Part shown: one piece after another, positions 36,247 through 47,016 of the stretch
Numbering within the stretch: position 1 is the first letter of the stretch
Layout of the letters: each line of letters starts with the position of its first letter
From: Hyaloperonospora brassicae
Lineage: Eukaryota; Oomycota; Peronosporomycetes; Peronosporales; Peronosporaceae
Assembly (NCBI GenBank): GCA_947650285.1
Contig: CANTFL010000545.1
Location: 62,001 to 126,000 of the forward strand
Length of the DNA: 64,000 bases
Reading direction: 5' to 3'
Translations under genes and position numbers: made by a program
Notes under the pieces: model-generated
Seen by the model: only the letters and a program-made list of their open reading frames with translations
Databases searched by the model: none
Told to the model about the DNA's origin: nothing

Positions 36247-37527
36247 TTATCCTTTAGCGCGTCGGGGTCTGGCATTACGCTGTGTGGAGGTAACTTCAGC
36301 TGCGGCTCGCTTGTTTCGGAGAGTAACTTGTAGTCCAGGTACCACCATGTCGTCGTCATCGCATCTTTTCTCAAGCTTACCGGCGTCTGACTTCTTCTCT
36401 TCCTTTTCTTCATTTTCGTCCTCACCTGAACAGCATGAACAAAGCGGCTTAGCATGATCACATCTACCGTTCCCATTTCGCCCAACTAACGATCACAAAC
36501 CTTGTGACGGCTCTTGCTCCGGCGCTTTCGTCGGACATCCACCAGAGCCGCGCTTGCTAGTATTCAGCTTTGAGTGGGTAACAGGTGTCTTCTCTGGAGC
36601 CACCACAGCCGAGTGGCCGTACAATTCCTTGTAGCGGTTGCTGAAGTCCCTGTAGAGATGGAACCACTGCTCCGGAGAACACTCCTTTTTCTTTTCCTCC
36701 AACGGCTCCGAAACCTTGCTTGAGTACTCAATCGGAAGTGTGCCGGTTCCCGAGAACAACAGCGGTGACGTGCCTGCCTTGGCGCGTTGCGTGCCTTCCA
36801 CGAACTTGAGAAAATTCTTGCTGACGTTCTTCGATGCGCGCTCCTCAAACGCGTCTCGGAACGACGTCACATCCTTCTTTTTCATCCAGCAACGCGAGCG
36901 CTTTTGTGCATCGAACGAGTCGTAAAACTCGACAAAAAGTTTCGTTTCTTCCTCGAGCCCGCGCGCTGCACTGGCTGTTGCAGGGGCCCGTAAAATCACC
37001 TGAAGCGAGGCACGCAACAACATGCAGTTCGTCACGTTATGGCTCCCACACAACAACGAACGCAGCACGACACCGTACAAAAGCGGGCCACCACGGCCAC
37101 TTGGCAAGTTTGGCCCAGCACTTCTTGACGATCGTGTACGTGTGCAGCGGCGCCAGGCGATGTTTGTTCACGCCGAACCACTGATTGTAGTCCTCGTCCC
37201 AGCCGTCGTACTTGATCTCTACTGTGTCCTGAGTCTTCTCTTTGCCCACGTCAACGATTACGCCCGTGTTCCAAATTCCTTCGTCGTCCAGCACGTCTAC
37301 GACAAGGAAAACACACAGAGAGAGAGAGAGAGGGGGGGGGGCCGAACGAGCGAAGGAAATAGGTCAGTGCAGACGAGACGGATCGAGCGGAAAGAGGCGC
37401 ACGTACCGACGCGCAGCCCAATGTCGAGCGGCATTGTCTTCCCCATAGACGCCACGCGCGGTCGCTTGAACTGGTTTTCTCCCTCTTGAATTTGTTTCGT
37501 TGATGATCGTTTCGAGTGTGTGGCCAT
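36247..37527 (-). CDS. Tudor/chromo-barrel-like plus PWWP protein A, spliced, 338 aa
   Basis: Exons, minus strand: 37407-37527, 37079-37296, 36501-36999 and 36247-36425. All introns are GT-AG (110, 79 and 75 bp) and the total of 1017 nt is in frame. A basic N-terminus (MATHSKRSSTKQIQ) leads to a Tudor-knot-like domain at about residues 40-95 (WNTGVIVDV...IKYDGWDEDYNQWFG). A PWWP domain follows (VKKCWAKLAKWPWWPAFV with FVEFYDS downstream), then a helical region with FRDAFEERASKNVSKNF and an acidic/basic tail (EDENEEKEEKK, RNARPRRAKG). Both domain types read methylated histones and bind DNA, so a nuclear chromatin reader is likely. It is a paralogue of 41276-43238. Start by first ATG. Confidence 0.85.
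37319..37340 (+). repeat. GA/G-rich run in intron 1 of PWWP gene A
   Basis: An AG dinucleotide run followed by ten G. On the gene's strand this is a pyrimidine tract (C10 then CT repeats) just upstream of the intron 1 acceptor. Confidence 0.85.
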
Positions 37528-39710
37528 ACTGAAGTCAAGTCACTGTTTGGCCACGGGGTTGGGCACTGTGAATATGGTCCAGTAGTTTTACGTACCTCAC
37601 TCACTCACTCACTCACATCACAGCACAGCTGACGATATCAATCCCATTGCCAACCCGTTCCGTAACACTACGACGTGTAAATTCCCTCGACCGAGCGCCG
37701 GCTGATACGTCGAGCTCATCCAGGAACCGTCTCGCGTCTATTCCTGGAACTGAGGTCCCAGCTGATGTGGGATGACAATGCTGTATCGACATGTTCCAGC
37801 CGAGAACAGTGAAGGAACGCGAGATCTTTCCGGTCGCGACCTCGCGCCTTCCACCACCAGTGCTTGGGAACGTGAAATGCTTCTTATTGATGGTATCGCT
37901 TTACTGGTGACAAAGGGACCAGGACCGACACGTAGCTATCAACACCTACAGCCCTTCGTACGTCCCGAAGTGACGTCCAGTCAATACGATGTCAAAGATT
38001 CATGGGATTGCTAGGACCTATGACTCAGTCAGCAATATTTTGACGAAGAGGACGATGTATTACCTTTTCTGAGCTTATAGCACGTGTATGCCGAGCACAA
38101 GGATCCAGCTATTCGCTCGTGTGACCCAAAGCCACGGCCGCCGACATCGGCGCTACTTCTTAACCTTCCACTCGCGTTCACCATACAACGCGTTTTGGCA
38201 GCACCACGACGGGAAACCATTGTCTGAAAACAGGTCGACCAACGCAAACGAACAGAGTGCTGACGCTATTTTAGCGGAGTGCTCACCTTACGCACCCCAC
38301 CTACGGCCGCCGAGGATAAGATGGACGACGTTGTTACAATGCGACTCGTATCGAACACAAGCAACACAAGCTACACCGAACAAATGAGTTTAGATATGAC
38401 TTACTAATACCGAACGATTCGTTGAGCTTATGCGATTCGTTGAGCGTATACTCTTGGGTACTAGAGTGACTCAAAGTAGCTGGTTCGCAACCCGCTCGTT
38501 CGTCATGCACACACTCAACGTGCTTGCTCAATTATGCGGACCAGTTACCTTTTTGACTATATTCGAAAAACAATGCAATCGGTGTAGCGAGAAGTGCCGA
38601 TACATTCACAAAAGGTAAATCTCACGCATTGTGTAGTTATGGTCTGAACGTTGAAGCGCGCTGTGGACTCAGCTATGAAGATACGACGGAATGGTACACT
38701 TGCTTGATGATAGATAACGAGTCGATCTTCGTAAATCAAGACTGAGTCATTGGAAGCGATAACATGCGCTGCGTCATGATCGGCAACGGACCTTGGATCA
38801 CGATCTGCACAATAAGAAGCTTATATGCGATACGGCAACGGACGCTGGATCACGATCTGTATAATCCAAAGCTTTATGGAGTCATAAACGTCAATGCAGC
38901 ACTTTCTGAACGGAAGTGAGACTGGTGAAGCTTTATACGAACAAAGGGAACCTGTTTGTGTACTGCACAATTCTCAACATTGTATTGTATTATATGCTGG
39001 ATTCACTCCCGCCTTTGGATAGCGCCGCCACTTCTGCCTGTTCTTCCAGAGTATCTGAAGCTTGATTGGAATGGAAGGGCAAGGGATTGGCCTGTTACGT
39101 GGTCGATGTGTGGTGTGCTCTTCGAGGTAGGATAAGTCTGTGGCTACCCCCCCCCCCCTTTGCTTCTGCAAATTTCACCACCGAGGGCTACATCATTCTT
39201 CCTTTAGATTTAGTCAATGGGGAAGTGTAAAAGGGATGTAACGAATGCACGAAATAATTACGTGCTAAGAAGGTACCACGCAACGGGAAAGAGTGATCAT
39301 CAGACACCAAAGATAGAAAAGCAAGCAATATGTATGGTATACGCTCGAACGTGCTTGCCCAGGATCACATAGAATAGTATCGATATGCCATCGATATTCA
39401 CACAAATGTCGTAGCAAATTATAGATATAAGCCAGTCCCGGTGGTTTGATGGTGTCGCGACAGCGCCGCATGGAAGCCTTTCGCCAATTTTTACTTGTAA
39501 CATGACTGGATTGGCTCTTCCCTTGTTGTGCGATCGCTAGCACAAAGGGATGACACGCCATAGACAACGGTTGTTAAGGGTGCAGATATCTGCTTGTATC
39601 TATCTACATGTATCATACCAGAAATAAACCTGCAAGACCTAGTGAGCGGCATTCAAACAAGACAAAACCAAATGCAAAGAGAACGTTGTGGTACCTACGC
39701 CTGTGTACTA
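37528..39710. other. Intergenic region between the PWWP paralogues, first part
   Basis: A CACT repeat lies near 37598-37616. Short frames near 37772-38390 (for example DPAIRSCDPKPRPPTSALLL, and MDDVVTMRLVSNTSNTSYTE) look weakly coding but are interrupted. A doublet repeat sits at 38778-38880 and a C10 run at about 39150. No intact gene was recognised. Confidence 0.4.
38778..38880 (+). repeat. Two-copy tandem repeat of about 50 bp
   Basis: Two neighbouring copies share CGGCAACGGAC, TGGATCACGATCTG and AAGCTT(T)AT in the same order, with scattered differences. This is a local duplication of unknown meaning. Confidence 0.7.
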
Positions 39711-40030
39711 TCACCCCATTTCGAGTGCAACACTGCATTCATTAACTTCTGTTCCATACGACAATAGTGGATCCACGTTACCATTAACACCACGATGAGC
39801 AGCGCCTCTTTTGAATCGACCGTAACGCATCACTAGTATCAGCCAACTGTACCACCGTTTGTGTTTCACTTTACGTGCCAGAAGCAATGTCGATGGCATG
39901 AAATCAATCACCTGGATGAGTTCTTTCGTAGCCAGTTGTTGTGGCCGCATACATTCTTCGCCCGTTTTGGTCGCACTGTAGACGCGCGTTGTAGATACTC
40001 TTCTTTCTGTAGCTCGTGTCTTTTAGCTCA
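39711..40030 (-). CDS. Orphan coding-like exon, function unknown
   Basis: One minus-strand frame of about 105 codons reads without a break to a TGA at 39711 (TTRVYSATKTGEECMRPQQL, ARKVKHKRWYSWLILVMRYG, then NVDPLLSYGTEVNE). It is balanced in composition and protein-like. An in-frame stop lies just upstream near 40025 and the internal ATG is at about 39950, so it may be the last exon of an unrecognised gene, a fragment, or an element piece. No family was assigned. Confidence 0.35.
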
Positions 40031-40584
40031 GTGAATCAAGCGTAAGCTCGGTAGCACCAACACGCAGACAGAACACCAAGTACATCAGCTCTGTGGCCCG
40101 AAAGGATAGTACGGAAGCAGTAACAACAATCAGTCTGCTTCGACCTGTTTAGTATACATGTAGGTATTCGTATCCACATAACCATTTAGCGAATGTCATT
40201 CGAAGGCGTGCGTCGGTCTTCAGCTTGCCATCATTGATCAGACGAGATTGGTCAAGCCGAATGACTTCTTTGCTTAGTATGGCTACTTGAGTTAAACGTC
40301 TCTCAATGACCATTCAAGTGCGACTGCAGGCCAAGCCCTTTTATCAAACTGAATGAGTTCATCGAAAGCTCACATCAATGTCGTCTATGTGTCTGGTCTA
40401 TGGCCCAGGGGCTCATGCAATGGCGGCTTCCCGCAGTCTTCTAGACCATTCTCATGCATAACACCCTACGCAGTAGTTATTCAGAGTGCGCAAATGCCGA
40501 CAAGACGAATCATGGAAGATCGAGTGTTGATTGCTTCCATCATCAATCATGGTCGATTCCGCAAACGAGCATCGGCGTTTACCG

Positions 40585-41130
40585 CTAAGAAAACCTACTG
40601 TCAAGTCGCTTGAACCATGACTTCATCGAAAATGAATTGCTGGAGCTGAAAACTGGTGTAGGCGCAGCTAATGCCGGATCGTAATACGAACAGCGAGGTC
40701 CGGACAGTGCCGACGAGCTAGCGCCGCAATAGGACTTTTGACGAGCTGGATTTTCCTTAAATCTTCTTGGTATGCTGATGACAGTCTTGTTTGAGCATTT
40801 TGCTTTCTTGGTGCCATCTACATCAATGAAACAACGCAGCACATCGCGAGTAAGTTCGGCGTACACAGTATGTGTTCACGACATGCATTGCTGGCAAAGC
40901 AACGGCATTAAATCAATTCTTGACCTTTGTGATCTGCGTGCATCACGCAGAACCGGCCACGTAGCTCTTGGTTACGGTCGCTGTGCGGGGATCCATCAAA
41001 CAGCGGCAAACGGTTTTTATCAACGGTATCTACTTCGTCACCTTTTCATGCACAAGCCATGATAAAGACACCGTTGTCCGTTTACAAGAGTCAACTTATC
41101 ATTGCCGCAAAAGCACCCAAGACTTTACCT
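40585..41130 (-). CDS. Cys/His-rich coding exons, perhaps the 3' end of PWWP gene B
   Basis: A consistent minus-strand splice chain exists: a piece at about 41130-41068 (CFCGNDKLTLVNGQRCLYHG, ending LCMK), a GT-AG intron to about 40990, an exon reading RGRFCVMHADHK, then a GTCAAG...GATGTAG intron, then DGTKKAKCSNKTV onward to TAG at 40585. The C-x-C, C-x3-H-x2-C and C-x3-H spacing suggests a zinc-binding module. The upstream link is uncertain: the phase fits the end of PWWP gene B, but the acceptor would be poor. It may instead be a separate gene. No known family was assigned. Confidence 0.35.
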
Positions 41131-41275
41131 TCGTAGAGTACGTGCATTTTCGACAACATCGAAGACACAAACACTTCATCGTCTCTTCGTGATGGAATCT
41201 CATTCGGCTGTCGTGCATGAGACGACTCTTTGTGATTGTCGTTCGAAGGGATTGTCTGCGAAGCGCCATGCACTG

Positions 41276-43238
41276 CTAACAAGTGTGCAACACAGCATTA
41301 GAAGCTATAGGTCTAGGAAAGGGAACATACGTACGTCTGCAACCATTCAGCTCAGTCCATTGACCATGTCTCGGGACATCCGCAGAAGCTACGTATTGTC
41401 CTTCTGCTCGGACATCGTCCTGCTTCTTCTTATTTGCGGGGGTTTGACGCTTCTTCATCTTGACTTGCTTCGAAGCTTTCACAGAGCTGCGGCCGGTCAA
41501 CGTAGTTGGGTCATTCAGTCGTGCCCGCTTGGCAAGGTGCTCAGCAGCAGAACGCTCTGAGTCCGTTCTCGATTGAACGAACGTGGGCGATCGATTAACG
41601 TCGCGTTCCTCGCTATGATACGAAACAACACCTTCATGGGTAGATGATAAATTGAGCAGCGCCGAGACGACGCTTTCCTTATTAGGTCGAATGCTCCGTT
41701 TTGCAGCCATTTTAGTCTGTCCTGTGCACTCATGTTACAACGCCAAATTATCGTCAAGTTTTTGGTCGCCACATCGATCTATATATCCACATAGAGGTGC
41801 ACCTTTGACGTAGCCTGCTTTGCGTTCCTCAACGGCAATATCTGCAACTGAGTTCGAGGGTTTACTCGCGTGAATTGGTGCGAAAGGCTTGGCTTTTTGT
41901 CGTTTTGCTTTTGTTGGCCCAGGCGAGCCATCCGATTGCCGTTTTTGTTGCAAAGTCCCGCTCGCTTGCCAATCGATCACATGTTTATCTCCGACCTCAG
42001 AGCCATCACTGATATCGACCACTTCCAGCTCGTGCAGTAACTTTGTGCCAGCCAAGCTCTTTTTTTCGCTCATCATCGCTTGGCATTTCCCTTCCTTCGC
42101 TGCTGACAGATCCAAGCGCCTGACATTCAGTGCCGGTGACACATGACTTCCTTTGTCGTTTACTTTCTCTCTACTCGTGTCGTAGACGTAAGTCTTCGCG
42201 TGATGCTTTCTGCTATAAGTGAAATGCTGAAACCACAGCTCATCACCCATACTTTTTCGTAATGCCTCAACGCACTGCGCCGGGCTGGACTTATATTTCA
42301 CAGGCAGCGTGCCAATAGCAAACTCGGGCATCTCCGAAGACGCATCGGATTGCAACACGCGTGCCAGGGCTTTTTCAAAATTCGCGCCCGTCGATTTCGC
42401 GCGCTTCCTGTCAAAGTTATCGCCAAAAGCCCGTATTTGTGATACCTTTTGCCAACACCTGCCACGGTACCAATTGTTTTCGTTGCACGCTTGTCACTCG
42501 CAGGTCCACAAGGCGTCTTATCGAAGATTGACGTATACATACCTGTCGCGTTTACCAAACGCAGTATTGTCCAAAAAGTCGACATAGATCCGATCTTCCA
42601 CTTCAAGGTTCCTGATGCCTGCTACTGTTCCAGGAGTTCGCACTGTGATCTGCCCACAACGACAAAGCCACATGAACCAATCCAACGGATCTCGAGTAGT
42701 GGCATCCAAGCCAAGCGAGGAACGAAACTACGCACGAGAGAGGGCCACAGTGGCCAATTGAGATACTTGACCCAGCACTTGACGCTCCACGTGAACGTAT
42801 GGTACGGCGCCACGCGGTCACTGTCGATCAACACGACCTCGTCATAGTCTTTTGGCCAGCCGTCGTACGTGATCTTCACCTGCAGCAGCAGCGTCAGTCC
42901 CAACCACGTTGCCGCCACGTCGCAACCAGAAGGGGCACTAGCGCTGCAAAAGACACCTCTTTCGACGACCGGACGTCGATCACGCGCGCGACGTTCCACA
43001 CGCCGTCACCGTCCAGCACGTCTGCATGCAAAGCACCAGACAGTCAGAGCAGCAGCAGCAGCAACAACAACAACAACAACAACAACAAACAGTGACAGGC
43101 GCACAGGTCAGTGCAGTCCGCAGCAACGCGCAGGCGGTGGAGAAGGAACAACCGGTACGTACCGATCCAGTCGCCGAGCTGCAAGAGGACTTTGGGCGGT
43201 GCGAAGCGGCCGGCGGCAGTGGCGTCGCGTTTTGTCAT
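41276..43238 (-). CDS. Tudor/chromo-barrel-like plus PWWP-like protein B, spliced, 497 aa
   Basis: Exons, minus strand: 43163-43238, 42957-43021, 42736-42879, 42543-42649, 41803-42458 and 41276-41721. All introns are GT-AG and the 1494 nt are in frame. The domain order matches protein A: WNVARVIDV...ITYDGWPKDYDEVVL, then VKCWVKYLNWPLWPSLV (PLWP in place of PWWP), DRIYVDFLDNTAFGKRDR, and IGTLPVKYKSSPAQCVEALR, which parallels GTLPIEYSSKVSEPLEEKK of A. A long lysine/serine-rich, probably disordered C-terminus follows (TKAKRQKAKPF, KQVKMKKRQTPANKKKQ) with nuclear-localisation-like basic clusters. Probably a chromatin reader. The last intron and the stop are less certain. Confidence 0.78.
43050..43087 (+). 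repeat. CAG/CAA trinucleotide repeat in intron 1 of PWWP gene B
   Basis: CAG then CAA repeats on the + strand. On the gene's strand these are TTG/CTG repeats forming a pyrimidine-rich tract shortly before the intron 1 acceptor. Confidence 0.9.
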
Positions 43239-43689
43239 CCTCCGCCGAACTGGGTGTTTATGCGACACGTCCTGTGCACACGCACTGACGTGTGTGGGGT
43301 CGTTGTTGGTCACGATGCGTGACGCAGGTGGGCGAGGATAGGGACGGGACGGACTCGGATCGATCCCGTGGCCACTGATCGATGACAGTGGTCCCATGGG
43401 GTTAGAAATTCGAAAGCGCTACTTCTGCTGGTGCTGTGAGGAGCCCACGGGTAGAAACGAGTCGCTTCGTTTCTATCCGAACGCGTCTTTGTGACGCCAA
43501 TCACTCTCTATCGCCCGTCCAAAACGTCACGACGCGACACTAAACAAAGCAAAAAACTTGGATTGACGTATACATTAAACGTATCAAAAGAGGCGCCAAC
43601 AACGACTCGTGCGGTCGCCGCGACGTGCCGTCCTCCATCGCATGTGTGTGTGTGTGTGGCCACTGCCCATCACACGTCGCGTGTTTTAG
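43239..43689. other. Short intergenic stretch between PWWP gene B and the RING gene
   Basis: Upstream region of PWWP gene B and 3' flank of the RING gene (both minus strand). It contains a (TG)n run near 43645-43658. No gene was seen. Confidence 0.5.
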
Positions 43690-44208
43690 TCACTGCAGCA
43701 CGCAGAAACTGCCCCGGATAAAGTCGACAATGTCCGTGGGGGCGCAGCGCTGGCAGCGGTACCACCCGTTGGTCTCGGGCCGCACTTTGGTCGGATCGCG
43801 ATGGAACAGTTGGCCGCACTCGCGGCACGTGCCGTACTCGCGTGGGTCAGTGCCTGTTGCGGGTGCGAACGCCGTTGCGATGGGCACCGCGCGCGGAGGT
43901 AAGTGCGCTGCCGGGTAGACCGACCCCGCGACCACAGTCGGGAACAGCACTTGCACGCGGCACAGGGGACAGCACAGCGCCTTCTGCAAGCACTTGTCGA
44001 TGCAACGTGCGTGGAACAAGTGGCCGCACGACGTTTGCTTGACAACGTCCTTGGCAAACAGAGTCTTGCGGCAATGGCCGCACTCGGCGTCTGCTCGTGT
44101 GGCCGCCGCAGCGCTTCCTGGCGCCGGTGGCGGAGCGTACACTTGGGGCGGAATGTCGGCCACTGTCTGCGGCAACAAGTGGTTCGTCGTGGCCGCAGTG
44201 GGTATCAT
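43690..44208 (-). CDS. RING-H2 zinc-finger protein, 172 aa
   Basis: Intronless, ATG at 44208. A complete C3H2C3 RING-H2 is visible: C43-x2-C46-x14-C61-x-H63-x2-H66-x2-C69-x10-C80-x2-C83 (CGHC, SCGHLFHARC, CPLC). A second zinc-binding pattern near the C-terminus reads CRECGQLFH and then YRCQRC. The N-terminal 40 residues are Pro/Ala-rich. It is probably an E3 ubiquitin ligase. No membrane segment or signal peptide is seen. It is divergent from the ankyrin gene at 44689, with a shared upstream region of 480 bp. Confidence 0.85.
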   Translation of the reverse strand: MIPTAATTNHLLPQTVADIPPQVYAPPPAPGSAAAATRADAECGHCRKTLFAKDVVKQTSCGHLFHARCIDKCLQKALCCPLCRVQVLFPTVVAGSVYPAAHLPPRAVPIATAFAPATGTDPREYGTCRECGQLFHRDPTKVRPETNGWYRCQRCAPTDIVDFIRGSFCVLQ

Positions 44209-44688
44209 TTTCGTGCTCTCTGTTTACTGTTTTCGAGACTGACGGACAGGACGGACGGACGGACAGCGTCCAAAGTGGTTTCGAGCCCGAAAAAGCGCAA
44301 CGCGAGAACGGCCAGAGGCGCTGCGACCGACGCACTGGATTCTCAGCTGCGACAAGAGAAGACGCACAAGCACAGCGGCTGCGAGAGGTGGTGTCGACCA
44401 CACCAACTCCAACCGACTCGCGCCACCGAACGCAGCAGCGGCCACGCGCGCGACACCAATTGGCACCTCGAGAGCTCCCACGCGCTGCGCCCGACGCGTA
44501 ATATCGTATCGAGTCGCCTCCTGCCGCCGCCGCCGCCGCCGCCGCCGTCTTCCGTCCCCCAGGCCCACTCGCCGCTCTCGCTCGTCGACTGACGCAAGTC
44601 GTCGTCATTGGCCGCGTCACGTCACTCTGCTTCGTGCGTCTCCTCGCACTCGTTTCAGTCGGTCGAATCGATAGCGCCTGAGCGCAAC
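44209..44688. promoter_or_regulatory. Divergent intergenic region, probable two-way promoter
   Basis: 480 bp between the RING gene (minus) and the ankyrin gene (plus). It holds a GCC repeat at about 44522-44548 and a TCACTCT match to the oomycete initiator consensus YCAYTYY at 44622-44628, about 60 bp before the ankyrin ATG. The initiator match is a single short motif and weak evidence alone. Confidence 0.45.
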
Positions 44689-45864
44689 ATGTTCCACTTC
44701 ATTGCCGAGAAGCTCAACGTGAAGAACTTGGGTGAGCTCCTGGCGCCGACGCTCACGCCCGAGCAGGAGCTCCACGCTGCGATTGAAGAGGGACTGGTCG
44801 ACAAAGTGCTGGCGCTGCTGGACGAGGCGAACGTCGATCCGAACGCCACGAACGAAGCCGGGAACCTGCCGATCCACACGGCCGCGTACCACGGCCGCGT
44901 CGACGTCCTGACGGTCCTTCTGGCCCACAACGTCGACGTGAACGCCACGTGCCCGCGTCAGAACTCGCCGCTGCACTACGCCGCTGCGCAGACGCGTGAC
45001 GAAGCTGTGCGCTTCCTCGTCGACAATGGCGCGAACCCGGCGCTGCGCAACCGCAGCGGCCGCACGCCGTACGATGTGGCCAAAGGAGACAACATCCGTC
45101 AGTACCTACTTCCACTGCAGTTCCGGCACGAAGATCCAGCGCAAGCTGCATCGCATTTGCCGCCGGGCGTTACGCCGTCTGTCGATCCAATGGCGCCGCG
45201 ACCAGTGATCGCGCCTCCGCCCGTCAGCGGAGACTACTCGACGATGCCGCACCCTTCGACGATCGGCGCGGCACCTCCGCAGCAGATGGCGCAGACCAAT
45301 TTGTACGCTGCGGCTACACATAGTGCGATCCCTCGCGGTGGGCCATCACGGTTTGCTCGTCCGAAGGGCTACCGCCCTATCCAGGCGGACGGCTTTGGCT
45401 CCAGCGTCGGCAACGAGGAGCTGACGGCCAAGTTCGGCAACACGCGCGAGGTGAAGGTCACTGCGCCACCTCCAGCCGCTATGGCACCGGTGGGGTCAGC
45501 CCCGATTGAAAGCCTTGCAGTCAACAGCGCTGCAGCGATCCCTCCCGTTGCTGGCGTCAACCCATACGCGTCCACGTACGCTGACAAGCCGCAAAAGCCT
45601 TCACCTGGCGGGTATCCTGCACCGACGCTGCCGGGTGCTGGCGCGGTCGCTCGTGGTCCGCCTCAGTTCAAGATCTTCAACCCCAAGCTCGCTGACGCTG
45701 CGTCGCCTGGTCCTTCAGCTGCGTCGCATGCTCCTCCTGCCTTTGGTGCAAGAGCTCCTTCGAGTGCACCGCTGAACCCGCTGCCGTCGTACACGGCCCA
45801 AGCGAACGCGGCTCTCCACGAAGAGCAAGTGCATGTGTCGACCACCGACAGTGCGCTGCAGTAA
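44689..45864 (+). CDS. Ankyrin-repeat protein with long Pro/Ala-rich tail, 391 aa
   Basis: Intronless, ATG at 44689 (MFHFIAEKLNVKNLGE). Three to four ankyrin repeats occupy about residues 25-140 (GNLPIHTAAYHGRVDVLTVL, NSPLHYAAAQTRDEAVRFLV, SGRTPYDVAKG). Residues about 150-391 are Pro-, Ala- and Ser-rich and probably disordered. Short motifs such as PPQFKIFNP and FARPKGYRPIQADGFGS could bind partners. It is likely an adaptor; no catalytic domain, signal peptide or membrane helix is seen. An open frame extends further upstream but lacks an earlier ATG. It is followed on the same strand by the guanylate kinase gene. Confidence 0.85.
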   Translation: MFHFIAEKLNVKNLGELLAPTLTPEQELHAAIEEGLVDKVLALLDEANVDPNATNEAGNLPIHTAAYHGRVDVLTVLLAHNVDVNATCPRQNSPLHYAAAQTRDEAVRFLVDNGANPALRNRSGRTPYDVAKGDNIRQYLLPLQFRHEDPAQAASHLPPGVTPSVDPMAPRPVIAPPPVSGDYSTMPHPSTIGAAPPQQMAQTNLYAAATHSAIPRGGPSRFARPKGYRPIQADGFGSSVGNEELTAKFGNTREVKVTAPPPAAMAPVGSAPIESLAVNSAAAIPPVAGVNPYASTYADKPQKPSPGGYPAPTLPGAGAVARGPPQFKIFNPKLADAASPGPSAASHAPPAFGARAPSSAPLNPLPSYTAQANAALHEEQVHVSTTDSALQ

Positions 45865-46091
45865 GAGGCGGCACGAAGGCAGTAGGCGCGTGGCACGTCG
45901 ATACGAGACGCAGTATACCGGTGTACGCTCCGCCGTCGTGTGTCAATGTAATCGTTGAGAAACAGCTGCCGCCTCGTCACGTGCAAAAGTAACGCTAGCA
46001 AGTGGCAGAATTGTTACTTTATCTGAAGCCTTCCCATCAGCCAATGAGCCAATCAGTCAGTCGCGCTGTCCGTGACGACGTCGTCGCGAAG

Positions 46092-47016
46092 ATGAGTGTG
46101 AACCCATTGACGGCGCCCCCGACCGTCGTCGTCGGTCGAAGAGCTGTCGCCCCTGGACGAGCGCAAAGCGGCGCTCAAGCACGAGCACGCGGCCTACGTC
46201 GAGGCGCACCCGGAGATCAAGACGCTGCTCAGTGGCTTCATGTCGGCGCTGCTGCTGGAGAAACCGCAGGACGTTGCGGCGTTCGCGACCACTCACTTTT
46301 CGGCCATGAGGCCGTTCCATCGCGCCCAGGTACACTGCTGTGTCTTGTGGATTCTCTGTCATGCAGTGGTGGTGGTGGTGGCGTGTGTGACTGAGCCTGT
46401 TGCCGTGCGACATGCGTGCGTGTTGCAGCTCGAGCCGATCGTGATTGCTGGTCCCTCGGGCGTTGGCAAAGGCACGCTCATTAACTTACTGCTGCGGCAG
46501 TTCCCCGACACGTTTGGCTTTTCCGTGAGCCATACGACGCGCGGGCCGCGGGAGGGGGAAGTGGACGGCGTGGCGTACCACTTTATGGAGAAGAGTAGGA
46601 TGCTCGAGGAGATTGCAGCTGGCCGGTTCCTCGAACACGCCGAGGTGCATGGCAACCTCTATGGAACGAGCAGACGCGCTGTGCAGGAAGTGCAGGACCA
46701 GGGCAAGATTTGCATCCTGGACATTGATATTCAGGGCGTGAAACAGGTCAAGCAGGCGGGCCTTCGCGCCAAGTATCTCTTCGTTGCCCCGCCTTCCATG
46801 GACGAGCTTGAAGATCGTCTGCGTGGACGCGCCACCGAGACGGAGGACAAGATCCAGCTGCGCTTGAAGAATGCAGCTGGCGAAATTGCGTTCAGCGAGC
46901 AGCCGGGTGTGTTTGACGCTGTCCTTGTCAATAAGGTGGTCGACGATAGCTTTCGTGAGCTAAGTACTATACTCAAGCAATGGTACCCCACGGCGGATCT
47001 GAATTCGACGAGTTGA
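46092..47016 (+). CDS. RIIa-domain guanylate kinase fusion, spliced, with apparent frameshift
   Basis: A guanylate kinase (GMP + ATP to GDP + ADP) is clear in exon 2 (46429-47016): P-loop GPSGVGKGTLI, SHTTRGPREGEVDG, then ILDIDIQGVKQVK. Exon 1 ends at 46329 (CAG|GTACAC; 99-bp intron). Before the kinase, exon 1 encodes an RIIa/DPY30-like docking helix pair (YVEAHPEIKTLLSGFMSALL, EKPQDVAAFATTHF), a module that in other proteins binds AKAP-like anchors. The expected start, ATG 46092 (MSVNPLTAPP), is one base out of frame with this domain; the shift falls near 46130-46136 in a GTC/G-rich run. The first in-frame ATG is 46240, which would cut the RIIa domain. This may be a sequencing error or a true mutation. 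Confidence 0.8.
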
